A stretch of DNA of 33,544 bases from an uncultured bacterium. GTDB lineage: Bacteria > Bacillota_I > Bacilli_A > RF39 > UBA660. The notes below the pieces were generated by a model, which was given only the letters and a program-made list of their open reading frames with translations, ran no database searches and was not told the origin of the DNA. The stretch is taken from NCBI GenBank assembly GCA_946560065.1, contig CAMNUE010000019.1, positions 1-33,544 of the forward strand. Reading direction: 5' to 3'. Made by a program: the position numbers and the translations under genes. Position 1 is the stretch's first letter, and every line of letters starts with the position of its first letter. Positions 25,427 to 33,225 of this stretch are shown one piece after another.

Positions 25427-25684
25427 ATGAATAAAAATAAAATATTAATAGAATTAGAAATTCCTTTAATAGAAAAAAAATATGATTTATTCATTCCCAT
25501 AAACAAAAAAGTTGGAACAATAAAAAAGTTAATTGAAGATGCCTTAGTAGAATTAACAGATAATGCTTACACTCCAAAGGAGGATTGTAATTTCTATAGT
25601 AAAGAAACTGGAGAAATTTATGATGTTAATAAGAATGTTCGTGATACAGATTTAAAGAATGGTTCAAGAATCATACTAATATAG
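25427..25684 (+). CDS. esaB: YukD/EsaB-like ubiquitin-fold protein
   Basis: The 85-residue product matches the YukD/EsaB family of type VII secretion accessory proteins, which have a ubiquitin-like beta-grasp fold. It shows IDLFIPINKKVGTIKKLIEDAL-type first half (here YDLFIPINKKVGTIKKLI) and a C-terminal RDTDLKNGSRIILI. EsaB affects effector production or stability in Staphylococcus; its mechanism is not settled. It lies 11 bases after the EssC-like gene with AGGAGGG. The stop is TAG. Confidence 0.85.
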   Translation: MNKNKILIELEIPLIEKKYDLFIPINKKVGTIKKLIEDALVELTDNAYTPKEDCNFYSKETGEIYDVNKNVRDTDLKNGSRIILI

Positions 25685-25693
25685 GAGGTATAT

Positions 25694-25906
25694 ATGTCAG
25701 AATATAATCAATATGTTACAGCTGTAAATAAGATATTTGACTATTTAGCAAAAATGAAAGCTGGATGGAACAGTCTTGACAATATTAACTACATTGAGAG
25801 TATAGAAGAATACAAACAAGTAGTTGCAACTAGTGCAGAAATCTTTAAAAAGCCTCCAGAACAAAAGAAACATTCAGAAAGTTTGGAGGAGTTAGGAAAT
25901 GATTGA
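25694..25906 (+). CDS. Small helical protein of the secretion operon (1)
   Basis: This 70-residue protein is not assignable to a family with confidence. It appears to be two helices around a KAGWNSLDN turn at about 22-30, vaguely like the WxG hairpin of WXG100 proteins but shorter and without a WxG. It is preceded by AGGAGGT and lies 9 bases after the YukD-like gene. The stop is TGA, immediately followed in frame by TAA, and overlaps the next gene by 8 bases. It could be a secreted substrate or a chaperone. Confidence 0.7.
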   Translation: MSEYNQYVTAVNKIFDYLAKMKAGWNSLDNINYIESIEEYKQVVATSAEIFKKPPEQKKHSESLEELGND

Positions 25907-26117
25907 TAAATTATCGTATGAAGATATCTTAACTATATCAAAAGAATTAAAAGAACAAGCTGCAATAATAGACAAATTAGTTCAAAATAGAAATATTCAA
26001 GAATTAAAGGACTTTGCTGCAACAGTAGAAGGATATTCTAAATTTTTAGAAAATACTATCGAAATAAACAAAGATGCTGATAAGGCCTTAAGTGAATTAA
26101 TAAGCCAAATAAAATAA
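25899..26117 (+). CDS. Small helical protein of the secretion operon (2)
   Basis: The 72-residue product is all-helical by appearance: two amphipathic helices (about 5-29 and 33-71) joined by a QNRNIQ turn. It has no Trp, no signal peptide and no YxxxD/E secretion tag that I can find. Its start overlaps the preceding small gene, so the two are translationally coupled and could form a heterodimer, as WXG100 pairs such as EsxA/EsxB-type partners do. That is inference. A terminator follows directly. Confidence 0.7.
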   Translation: MIDKLSYEDILTISKELKEQAAIIDKLVQNRNIQELKDFAATVEGYSKFLENTIEINKDADKALSELISQIK

Positions 26118-26140
26118 GAACTCTCTCTGAGTTCTTTTAT
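26116..26140. terminator. Bidirectional terminator between convergent operons
   Basis: AAGAACTC (26116-26123) pairs with GAGTTCTT (26129-26136) around TCTCT, followed by TTATTTTG. On the minus strand the hairpin is also followed by a T-rich tract, so it can end both the secretion operon and the SpoIID-like gene. Confidence 0.8.
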
Positions 26141-27159
26141 TTTGTTTTTTTATAAAGTTTAGCTTTAGGAAAATAATATTTTAATATATTGGAATATTTA
26201 CATCCATCCTTCGCAATCTCACTAGCTCCATAAATACTAAGTCCATAAGAATTTCCCCAACCCTTAGTAATAATACGTAAACCTGTCTTATTAACTATTA
26301 TATAGATATCATCTGACTTTAAATTTAAAATACTTTTAATTTCTTGAATTGAAAAGATAGCTTCTCCTAATTTAATCTTTTTATAACCATCATTTATAAT
26401 ATTTATCTCACTAGAATTATCAATTGAAATATTTAATTTATTATTTAATTCACCATAACTATAATCATTAATTTCTATATAGTAAGGAGAAGCTAAATCC
26501 CATAAACTTTTAACACTAGACAAATAAGGATAATGCTTATTACTAAGAGTTTTTCCACTATTAGAATAATGTATAAATGGTAGGATATATTCATTATTAT
26601 AACTCAAATATATTCCGTCTACTTCATTAATTACATTATTAAGTTTATCAATAATCATGTTATAATTATCAATTTCTGCTTTATAATAATCAAATGGTTT
26701 AAATATAGCAAATCTATTAGTACTCAATAAACAGTTATTATCTCGCATCATTTTAAATGCAAAAGTTGTATATAAAACAGTCATAGCTTTTAATGTTTCT
26801 ACATGAAAAGAATCCATATATTTAGATAATAACACTCCAAGTAAATATTCTCTTAATGGGATTTCACACAAAGAATGATCGTCTAAAGACAGTGTAACCA
26901 TATAAGAATCAGCTAAGTATTCTTCTTTTTTCACTGTATTATTATCAATAGTCATACATTTTACTACATTACCATCAACAACCAAACATACTTTATTGCC
27001 TCTAAACTTAATATTATTAGTATTAATAAACTTTTGTGTACTAGCATTAATAACACTATCTTCTAGCGTAAACTCAGAAGAAAATTCATACCTCATCGTC
27101 ATATAAAGATAAAGTATATCTTCAAATCCATTATTTTTAATTTCATATTTATAAAACAT
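26137..27159 (-). CDS. SpoIID/LytB-domain protein with altered active site
   Basis: The 340-residue protein carries the SpoIID domain in its second part: IPLREYLLGVLLSKYMDSFHVE (about 100-120), HYSNSGKT with PYLSSVKSLWD in the middle, and GWGNSYGLSIYGASEIAKDG near the end. In SpoIID lytic transglycosylases the first motif reads GVVAAEMP with a catalytic Glu. Here the aligned residue is Lys113, and the final motif has Asn where GWGHG has His. Enzyme activity is therefore doubtful. There is no signal peptide, which is also unusual. I prefer the ATG at 27159 with GGGTGA upstream over the GTG at 27168. The gene lies downstream of the phospholipase-like gene on the same strand. Confidence 0.8.
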   Translation of the reverse strand: MFYKYEIKNNGFEDILYLYMTMRYEFSSEFTLEDSVINASTQKFINTNNIKFRGNKVCLVVDGNVVKCMTIDNNTVKKEEYLADSYMVTLSLDDHSLCEIPLREYLLGVLLSKYMDSFHVETLKAMTVLYTTFAFKMMRDNNCLLSTNRFAIFKPFDYYKAEIDNYNMIIDKLNNVINEVDGIYLSYNNEYILPFIHYSNSGKTLSNKHYPYLSSVKSLWDLASPYYIEINDYSYGELNNKLNISIDNSSEINIINDGYKKIKLGEAIFSIQEIKSILNLKSDDIYIIVNKTGLRIITKGWGNSYGLSIYGASEIAKDGCKYSNILKYYFPKAKLYKKTK

Positions 27160-27208
27160 ACTATTCACCCATAATTAGTATGTCAAACAAAATATTCAAT
27201 TATACAAA

Positions 27209-27240
27209 AAAGACTTAAAACTCGAAATATTTTAAGTCTT
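27209..27240 (-). terminator. Terminator of the phospholipase-like gene (minus strand)
   Basis: Read on the minus strand, AAGACTTAAAA (27240-27230) pairs with TTTTAAGTCTT (27220-27210) and a T-run follows. The stem overlaps the last codons of the gene. It separates this gene from the SpoIID-like gene downstream. Confidence 0.75.
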
Positions 27241-28183
27241 TCTTCAAAGAACAATCAAGTCCAGTTAAATAACTATTATTAACAAAAATTTGCTCTAAAT
27301 CAATATCCTTATTATTTAAATAATCAAAACTAGCACACACAAGAACTTTTGCATTTTTAATAGCTTTTAAATACAAGTCCACAAATGCTTCAGTACTTAC
27401 CATATCATAAGTAGTAGGATTTCTCCATAAACTATGATTACTATTTAAGAAATTATGTTTATCAACAAGTGGATAATGGTAACTAACAGCCTCAAGTCTA
27501 AATGTTTTCTTACTAGTAAAAGTATCAATAAACTTATAAATGCTTTTCTTAATTCCAGAAGGATCTTTTCTAAAAAGCATCAATGCAGTCTTCATCTGCT
27601 TAAGCGACTTATAATAAATCGAATCCATATCCTTTATTTTAAAAGTATTATAGAAACTGTAATTTATTGATTTTTTTAGTCCACCAGAAAATGGCTTTGT
27701 ATCAAAGCAGAATTTTCCATAATTAAACTTATATGGATTAGTCTTAAGTCTTCTTCTTATCATATCATTATCAATAAATGTTTCCATAAAACTATGAATA
27801 TTATTATATTTATAAGTACTAGGAACATCCTTTCTAAAATATCCAGTTTTATAGATAATATATGGATGTAAAGTTGAATCTAAAGCATAATGGCAAATAA
27901 ATCCAACTAAGAAAGAACAAGTATCTGTATCAGTAATATTATTATCTTTCATAAATCTAAGTAGATTAGTAAAAAATTCTTGTGACTGATGAGTATGAAA
28001 ATAATGTTGAAATTTTCTTATTTTCTTCCCTGGTAAAACAGAAAACAAATTGTAAAACATAAGACTATCAACACTTTGCGAAAACATTTTACATCTACCC
28101 AAATTTAGTTTTTTTCTAATTTCGTTTGGCAAGATATCGCAAACATCCTTTGCAAAAAAAGCATGTGTAACAGTTGCTGGCAT
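27215..28183 (-). CDS. Zinc-dependent phospholipase C-like protein
   Basis: The 322-residue product matches the zinc-dependent phospholipase C superfamily (PF00882). Candidate metal ligands are in PATVTHAFFAKDV (His7), FQHYFHTHQS and GFICHYALDSTLHPYI, which supplies the His...Asp...His set. The rest is helical and family-divergent. There is no signal peptide, so it may act inside the cell or be a structural relative rather than a secreted toxin. The ATG at 28183 has AGGGGGA upstream; an in-frame start 63 bases further upstream has no RBS and would overlap the promoter region. Confidence 0.75.
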   Translation of the reverse strand: MPATVTHAFFAKDVCDILPNEIRKKLNLGRCKMFSQSVDSLMFYNLFSVLPGKKIRKFQHYFHTHQSQEFFTNLLRFMKDNNITDTDTCSFLVGFICHYALDSTLHPYIIYKTGYFRKDVPSTYKYNNIHSFMETFIDNDMIRRRLKTNPYKFNYGKFCFDTKPFSGGLKKSINYSFYNTFKIKDMDSIYYKSLKQMKTALMLFRKDPSGIKKSIYKFIDTFTSKKTFRLEAVSYHYPLVDKHNFLNSNHSLWRNPTTYDMVSTEAFVDLYLKAIKNAKVLVCASFDYLNNKDIDLEQIFVNNSYLTGLDCSLKKDLKYFEF

Positions 28184-28223
28184 AAAATTCCCCCTAAAAT
28201 AAATGATTATATACACTAAATAA

Positions 28224-28232
28224 ATTATATCA
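28224..28232 (-). promoter_or_regulatory. Extended -10 promoter for the phospholipase-like gene
   Basis: On the minus strand 28232-28224 reads TGATATAAT, a consensus extended -10, about 40 bases before the ATG. No convincing -35 is visible. Confidence 0.55.
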
Positions 28233-28272
28233 CATAAATTAATCAAAAATGCATACTTTTACATTAATATTA

Positions 28273-28281
28273 TGATATAAT
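28273..28281 (+). promoter_or_regulatory. Extended -10 promoter for the Abi_2 gene
   Basis: TGATATAAT at 28273-28281 is a consensus extended -10, 17 bases before the ATG at 28299, so the leader would be only about 10 bases. The same nonamer occurs divergently for the minus-strand neighbour. Confidence 0.6.
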
Positions 28282-28298
28282 CTATAATAGGTGAGACT

Positions 28299-29252
28299 AT
28301 GATAGAAAAAAACTTTAAAAATTTATCAGAACAAATTGAAATTTTCAAGCATAAAGGAATGATTATCAACGATGAAAAGTATGCTGAAAAAGTTTTACTA
28401 AGAGAAAATTATTTCTTTATTAATGGTTACAGACATTTATTTATGAAATCAAATGATGATAGAACATTTAAAGAAGGAACTACATTTGAAGAAATGTATA
28501 GTCTTTTCTTATTTGATAGATCATTTAGAAACATAATATTTAAGTATCTGCTAGTAATTGAAAACAATCTAAAGTCAATTACTTCATATCAACTATCTAA
28601 AAAATATGGATATCGTGAAAGAGATTACTTAAAAGAAAAGAATTTTACTAGAGCTCCAGAAAAACAAGCTCAGTTAAATGATTTATTAAGAAAGATGAAA
28701 AGACAAATAAGAGTAAATGGATCTCAACATAGTGCAACCCTTCACTATGTATCAAACTATGGATACATTCCTTTATGGATCTTAGTAAAAGTTTTATCTT
28801 TTGGAATTGTAAGTGAAATGTTTTCTATTTTAAAAGGAGAAGATCAAAAAGAAATAGCAAGTATTTATGATATTGATCCAGAAACCTTTATGGTTTATCT
28901 TCCTATTCTTGCTAATTATCGTAATCTTTGTGCCCATGAAGATATTTTATATGAAAACAAAACACAAAAAGCAATTGAAGATACTGTCTACCATCAATTA
29001 TTAAAAATTAAAAAAGTAGATGACGAATATATTTATGGAAAAAATGACCTATTTGCTTTAATAATTATAATGAAACAAATGTTAATAGCCGAAGATTTCA
29101 AAAATATGACAATTGAACTAGATAATGTCATTGGAACGTTAAATTATAATCTAAATACAATTAGTGTAGAACAAGTATTAAATAGAATGGGATTCCCTTT
29201 AAATTGGAAAGATCTTGCTAAAATGGAAAGGAGCAAGGATTTTGATGAATAA
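28299..29252 (+). CDS. Abi_2 (AbiD/AbiF-type) HEPN abortive-infection protein
   Basis: The 317-residue protein fits the Abi_2 family (PF07751). The N-terminal KHKGMIINDEKYAEKVLLRENYFFINGYR and central ENNLKSITSYQLSKKYG blocks are typical. The RNLCAH motif (Arg208, His213) is the RX4-6H catalytic signature of HEPN ribonucleases. Members act in phage defence by damaging RNA in infected cells, and some AbiF relatives are paired with a small RNA. The leader here is short and no RNA partner is evident. It overlaps the following HtrA-like gene by 8 bases, so the two are coupled. Confidence 0.88.
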   Translation: MIEKNFKNLSEQIEIFKHKGMIINDEKYAEKVLLRENYFFINGYRHLFMKSNDDRTFKEGTTFEEMYSLFLFDRSFRNIIFKYLLVIENNLKSITSYQLSKKYGYRERDYLKEKNFTRAPEKQAQLNDLLRKMKRQIRVNGSQHSATLHYVSNYGYIPLWILVKVLSFGIVSEMFSILKGEDQKEIASIYDIDPETFMVYLPILANYRNLCAHEDILYENKTQKAIEDTVYHQLLKIKKVDDEYIYGKNDLFALIIIMKQMLIAEDFKNMTIELDNVIGTLNYNLNTISVEQVLNRMGFPLNWKDLAKMERSKDFDE

Positions 29253-30339
29253 AAAAAAGCAACTTGATAAAAACTTAATTAAAGAAGTGAGTTTAGTTGC
29301 TTTTTCTTTTGTTTTTGGTGGAATAGTCATGTTAATCTTAATGAGATTTACTCCCCTAATTGATGTCATAACAAAAACAAGTATTTATGAAAAGAATTCT
29401 TTAGCTTCATCTGTTGAAAAAATTTATGATGCAGTTGTTGTTGTAGAAAGTTTTGAGAAATCTTCACTTGAAGATACTGGGACTGGTTTTATCTACAAAA
29501 AAGATGCCAAGTATGGTTACATCTTAACAAATGAACATGTAATATCAAAGAGCGACGAAGTAAAAGTTATAACTTCAAAAGATGAAGAGGTAACAGTAAA
29601 AGTTTTAGGGAAAGATGAATATTTAGACTTAGCAGTGTTAAGAATTGAAAAAAAGTATGTTAGCCTAGTTGCAAAAACTTCTTCAAGTAAAGAGGTTAAC
29701 TTAGGAGATACAATATTTACAGTAGGTTCCCCTTTAGGAACAGACTACCGAGGAAGTGTAACTTCAGGTGTCTTATCAGGGAAAGATAGACTTGTTTCAC
29801 TATCAGTTGACAGTTCAGATGAAAATGACTGGAGAATGAGAGTTCTACAAGTCGATGCTTCAGTAAATCCTGGTAATAGTGGGGGTCCACTTCTAAATGT
29901 TGAAGGTGAAGTAATAGGTATTTGTTCTTTAAAATTAGTCGATAATAATATTGAGGGAATGTCATTCGCAATTCCTATTGAATATGCACTTAGTCATGTT
30001 GATTATCTAGAAAAAGGCAAAAAAATAGAATGGCCTGTACTTGGAATTGATATGATAAATGTGACTGATACAGCAAAATTATTAAGAAGTAATATCTCAA
30101 TTGATAAAAATATTAAAGAAGGAGTCGCAGTCGAAAAAATCAAAGAGAAAAGTGCAGCGGCAAAATCTAATTTAAAAAAAGGAGATATTATTACTCAAAT
30201 AAATGGAATTAAAATAAAAGATATAGCCTACTTAAAGTATGAACTATATAGATATAAAGCAGGAGATACAATAGAGGTAACATTTACAAGAAATGGTAAA
30301 GAAAAAAGTACAAAAGTTGTATTAAGTAAAAACTCATAA
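29245..30339 (+). CDS. HtrA/DegP-like membrane-anchored serine protease
   Basis: Starting at the ATG at 29245 the product has 364 residues: a cytoplasmic basic start, one membrane helix (about 14-33), a trypsin-like domain and a C-terminal PDZ domain (about 265-360). The catalytic triad is intact: His98 (TNEHVI), Asp128 (YLDLAVL) and Ser212 (GNSGGP). It should degrade or monitor misfolded proteins outside the membrane. AAGGAG lies about 12 bases upstream, inside the abi gene. The upstream start at 29215 would need ten extra residues without a better RBS. Confidence 0.93.
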   Translation: MNKKKQLDKNLIKEVSLVAFSFVFGGIVMLILMRFTPLIDVITKTSIYEKNSLASSVEKIYDAVVVVESFEKSSLEDTGTGFIYKKDAKYGYILTNEHVISKSDEVKVITSKDEEVTVKVLGKDEYLDLAVLRIEKKYVSLVAKTSSSKEVNLGDTIFTVGSPLGTDYRGSVTSGVLSGKDRLVSLSVDSSDENDWRMRVLQVDASVNPGNSGGPLLNVEGEVIGICSLKLVDNNIEGMSFAIPIEYALSHVDYLEKGKKIEWPVLGIDMINVTDTAKLLRSNISIDKNIKEGVAVEKIKEKSAAAKSNLKKGDIITQINGIKIKDIAYLKYELYRYKAGDTIEVTFTRNGKEKSTKVVLSKNS

Positions 30340-30355
30340 TAAAAGATAATAAAAT

Positions 30356-30396
30356 AAAACTTAATGATGTCTAAATATAAATCGTTAAGTTTTTTA
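30356..30396 (+). terminator. Terminator after the HtrA-like gene
   Basis: ACTTAATGAT (30359-30368) pairs with ATCGTTAAGT (30381-30390), with one G-T pair and A-T extensions, followed by TTTTT. The loop is 12 bases. Confidence 0.75.
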
Positions 30397-30475
30397 TATG
30401 AGAATTTATTTAAATTTAAATAGTAGATATTAAAGTATTGTATTATAATATATTAATAGAAAGCCTGGTGAGAAA

Positions 30476-31060
30476 ATGAAGTTTGAAGAATTAAAAGAAC
30501 AAGTAGAAAAATGCAATCACTGTCATGAGAAATTTGGTTTTCTCCCACATCCCGTATTTTGGGGAGATAAAGATTCAAAAATAATGCAGATAAGTCAAGC
30601 ACCATCAAATACAGTTCATGAAAAGATGAAACCATTTACAGATATGAGTGGTAAGACATTAAAATATGATTGGTATCAAATAAGCGATGAAGAGTTTTAT
30701 GATACAAGAAATTTCTTTATAGGTGCAATGGCCCATTGTTACCCAGGAAAAGATAGTAGAGGAAATGATAAAGCTCCACCAAAAGTTTGTTTTGATAAAT
30801 GGATTTTAAAAGAAGTTGAACTAGTAAACAATGAGGTTTACATTATTATTGGAGCAAAAGCAGCAAAAGCTTTCTTTCCAAATAAGAGTTTTGAAGAACT
30901 TGTGTTTAATAACCAAGAGATAAACAATAAATTAGCAATTGTTCTTCCTCATCCATCGCCTCTTAATAAAAAATGGCTAAGAGATCATCCTAAGTTTATG
31001 GAAGAAAGAATTGTCGAAGTAAGGAATATAATTAAAAATGTTATTAGAAGTCAAAAATAG
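30476..31060 (+). CDS. Uracil-DNA glycosylase family 4-like protein
   Basis: The 194-residue product belongs to the UDG superfamily that removes uracil from DNA. Motif 1 appears as MQISQAPS (38-44) and motif 2 as PHPSPLNKKW (about 157-167). Four cysteines (Cys13, Cys16, Cys88, Cys105) are placed as in family 4 enzymes that carry a [4Fe-4S] cluster. Motif 1 is divergent from the usual GEAPG, so substrate range may differ. It is preceded by GGTGAGAA and stands alone. The stop is TAG. Confidence 0.85.
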   Translation: MKFEELKEQVEKCNHCHEKFGFLPHPVFWGDKDSKIMQISQAPSNTVHEKMKPFTDMSGKTLKYDWYQISDEEFYDTRNFFIGAMAHCYPGKDSRGNDKAPPKVCFDKWILKEVELVNNEVYIIIGAKAAKAFFPNKSFEELVFNNQEINNKLAIVLPHPSPLNKKWLRDHPKFMEERIVEVRNIIKNVIRSQK

Positions 31061-31185
31061 TATGAAATAAGAAATAAAAGCTAAAATAAAATTTTAAAAT
31101 AATGAATAAGAATAAGGAATAAATAGAAGTAAATAGGAAATTTTAAAATAGATACTATGAATAATCTTACTAGTAGGAGGTCTAG

Positions 31186-32079
31186 ATGAGTGAATTATTA
31201 AAGAATTGTAATTTATGTCCTAGAAAATGCGGAGTTAATAGATATGAAACTAAAGGAGTTTGTGGGGCAACTAATAAAGTAAAGGTAGCACACTATAGCC
31301 TTCATAAATGGGAAGAACCTATTATTTCCGGTGATAAGGGTAGTGGAACAATCTTTTTTTCTAATTGCAATATGAAATGTATTTATTGTCAAAATAAGAA
31401 AATTAGCTTAGACGGATACGGAAAATTAATCAGCAATAAAAGATTAGGAGAAATTATGTTAACTCTACAAGCAGAGGGAGCTCATAACATTAATCTAGTG
31501 ACACCGACTCATTATGTTCCGCAAATTGCATCAATTATACGAAAATTAAAAGGTAAAGAATTAAAAATACCAGTTGTTTATAATACCAGTAGTTATGAAT
31601 CAGTAGGAACAGTGATGATGATGCGAAATCTTGTAGATATTTATTTAGCAGATTTAAAATATTTTGACGATGACTTAGCAAAAAAATATTCCAAGTGCGA
31701 TAATTACTTCGAAACAGCTACTATGGCAATTGATGAGATGTATAGACAGGTAGGAAAGTTCGAACTAGGTGATGATGGATTACTAAAAAAAGGCTTAATA
31801 GTTAGGGTATTAATCTTACCAGGACATACCAGAGATGCAAAGGAGATAATAAATTACTTATATAAGACATATAAAGATGATATTTTTATAAGCATCATGA
31901 ATCAGTACACACCAGTAAATGAATGTGAATATGATAATTTGAATAGAAAAGTTACCGATGATGAGTACGATGAAGTACTTGATTTTGCAATCACTATTGG
32001 AGTAAAGAATGCCTTTATGCAAGAAGGTGAAACTGCCAGTGAAAGCTTTATTCCAAAATTTGATTGTAGTAAAGTATAA
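31186..32079 (+). CDS. PflX-like radical SAM protein
   Basis: The 297-residue protein has the radical SAM CxxxCxxC motif at Cys61, Cys65 and Cys68 (CNMKCIYC), preceded by an N-terminal cysteine set (Cys8, Cys11, Cys15, Cys26) and the NTSSYES and DIYLADLKYFD blocks. These fit COG1313, the PflX group related to pyruvate formate-lyase activating enzyme. It should cleave S-adenosylmethionine reductively to make a radical; the target is not known. AGGAGG precedes the ATG. It is followed 15 bases later by the FTR-like gene, so they probably share a transcript. Confidence 0.9.
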   Translation: MSELLKNCNLCPRKCGVNRYETKGVCGATNKVKVAHYSLHKWEEPIISGDKGSGTIFFSNCNMKCIYCQNKKISLDGYGKLISNKRLGEIMLTLQAEGAHNINLVTPTHYVPQIASIIRKLKGKELKIPVVYNTSSYESVGTVMMMRNLVDIYLADLKYFDDDLAKKYSKCDNYFETATMAIDEMYRQVGKFELGDDGLLKKGLIVRVLILPGHTRDAKEIINYLYKTYKDDIFISIMNQYTPVNECEYDNLNRKVTDDEYDEVLDFAITIGVKNAFMQEGETASESFIPKFDCSKV

Positions 32080-32094
32080 AAGAGGAGGAGAAAA

Positions 32095-32322
32095 ATGAAA
32101 GGTTTTAGAATTAATCCAGATAAAAAATATGTAAATATTATTATGGAAGGCTTACAAAAGAAAGATGGTCATTGTCCTTGTAGATTAAATGTTGATGATA
32201 CAACACTTTGTCCATGTGACGAGTTTATTAGTGAAGGAATATGTAAGTGTAAACTATATATTCCAATGGAAGAAGCAGAAGAAAAAATTAAAGAATTAAA
32301 AGATAAAGAAGCTAGTGAGTAA
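32095..32322 (+). CDS. Ferredoxin-thioredoxin reductase catalytic-chain-like protein
   Basis: The 75-residue protein resembles the FTR catalytic chain. Three CxC pairs, Cys27/Cys29 (CPC), Cys39/Cys41 (CPC) and Cys50/Cys52 (CKC), match the pattern that holds a [4Fe-4S] cluster beside a redox disulfide. Full FTR transfers electrons from ferredoxin to thioredoxin with a variable subunit, which is not seen here. It is coupled to the radical SAM gene upstream and precedes a CxxC thioredoxin-like protein, so a redox relay is plausible. Confidence 0.85.
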   Translation: MKGFRINPDKKYVNIIMEGLQKKDGHCPCRLNVDDTTLCPCDEFISEGICKCKLYIPMEEAEEKIKELKDKEASE

Positions 32323-32342
32323 GTAGTTATTAATAAAAGGAG

Positions 32343-32455
32343 ACAAACTGTGTAGAGGCACCTGCTAAAGTTTACTTGAGAAAGAAACTTGATTTGTCAT
32401 AATTTTTCGGAAGAATTATCTGAAGAGCAAAAAGAAAACTTGAAAAGTATATTGT
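32343..32455 (+). pseudogene. Possible remnant of a small gene
   Basis: After AAAGGAG at 32337 there is no usable start, but one frame reads EAPAKVYLRKKLDLS and an overlapping frame continues SEELSEEQKENLKSIL. They could be halves of one small helical protein broken by a frameshift, with the start lost. I cannot name it. The rest of the 232-base gap is AT-rich and contains the RBS of the next gene. Confidence 0.25.
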
Positions 32456-32554
32456 GAAAAAATGATGAAAATTAGCGCTTATTCTGAATATTTTATTAGT
32501 TTTATTTTCTATTTTTTTAATTTGTGATATTATTAATTTAGGAGGTTAATAAAG

Positions 32555-33133
32555 ATGAATAAGTTAAAATATTTAGTTATCGTATTAGTTGCACTATTAA
32601 TTATTCCTTTCGGTGTTTTTGCAGAGGGTGAAGAAGAAACTAATACAGAAAATAATGCAGAAGCTACTGCGGAAAGTACAGAGGAGAAAAAAGAGGTACC
32701 ATTATATTTCTTTAGAGGTGAAGGATGTTCACATTGTGCAGAAGCAGAAGAATGGTTCAAAAGTATTGAGGAAGAGTATGGAAGCTATTTTGAAATTAAA
32801 GATTATGAAACTTGGTATGATACTGAAAATCAAGCATTAATGGAAAGAGTAGCAGAAGCAAGAGGAGAAAGTGCAGACGGAGTTCCATATATAATTGTTG
32901 GTAATAAATCATGGAATGGATTTGCAGAAGAATACAAAGAACAAATTATTGATGAAATTAAAACTGTTTATGAAGAACCTGAAGACGAAAGATATGACAT
33001 CATGAAATTATTAACTGATGAGAAAAAAGATGAGAAAAAAGGTTCTAGTGACGTTGTCGGACTATTCGTAATTATAGTAGTAGTTGGTGTAATTGGTTAC
33101 GGAATTTATCAAGCAAGAAAAAACACAGATTAA
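32555..33133 (+). CDS. Exported, membrane-anchored thioredoxin-like protein
   Basis: The 192-residue protein has a signal-like hydrophobic start (about 5-23), an acidic Thr/Glu/Ala linker (about 24-47), a thioredoxin-fold domain and a C-terminal membrane helix (about 168-185) with a short basic tail. The active site is CSHC (Cys58, Cys61) and the expected cis-Pro is in DGVPYIIVG. It should reduce, oxidise or isomerise disulfides outside the membrane. AGGAGG precedes the ATG. Its position just after the FTR-like gene suggests a related redox role. Confidence 0.85.
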   Translation: MNKLKYLVIVLVALLIIPFGVFAEGEEETNTENNAEATAESTEEKKEVPLYFFRGEGCSHCAEAEEWFKSIEEEYGSYFEIKDYETWYDTENQALMERVAEARGESADGVPYIIVGNKSWNGFAEEYKEQIIDEIKTVYEEPEDERYDIMKLLTDEKKDEKKGSSDVVGLFVIIVVVGVIGYGIYQARKNTD

Positions 33134-33144
33134 AAGTATAAAAT

Positions 33145-33179
33145 AAAAGTAATTATCGAGATGATAACTACTTTTTTTG
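33145..33179 (+). terminator. Terminator after the thioredoxin-like gene
   Basis: AAAAGTAATTATC (33145-33157) pairs with GATAACTACTTTT (33163-33175), with one mismatch, and ends in a T-run. Confidence 0.8.
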
Positions 33180-33225
33180 TGACTAATTTACTAGTAAAAC
33201 ATACTTTATTATAGAGGTGAAAACT

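Noticed and set aside
25904..25909. TGA read as tryptophan (genetic code 4)
   Set aside because: The TGA is followed at once by TAA, so extension would add one residue; no conserved gene in the window uses internal TGA and TGG is used for Trp throughout.
25694..26117. Calling the two small helical proteins WXG100 family members
   Set aside because: Neither has a WxG motif or the roughly 100-residue length; the first has only a GWNS turn.
28184..28298. Small RNA partner for the Abi_2 gene in the divergent intergenic region
   Set aside because: The region is only 115 bases, is filled by two divergent -10 elements and shows no stable hairpin or terminator.
30420..30475. Promoter for the uracil-DNA glycosylase gene
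   Set aside because: A TATAAT at 30444-30449 is present, but no -35 or TG extension supports it in such AT-rich sequence, so it was not listed as a feature.
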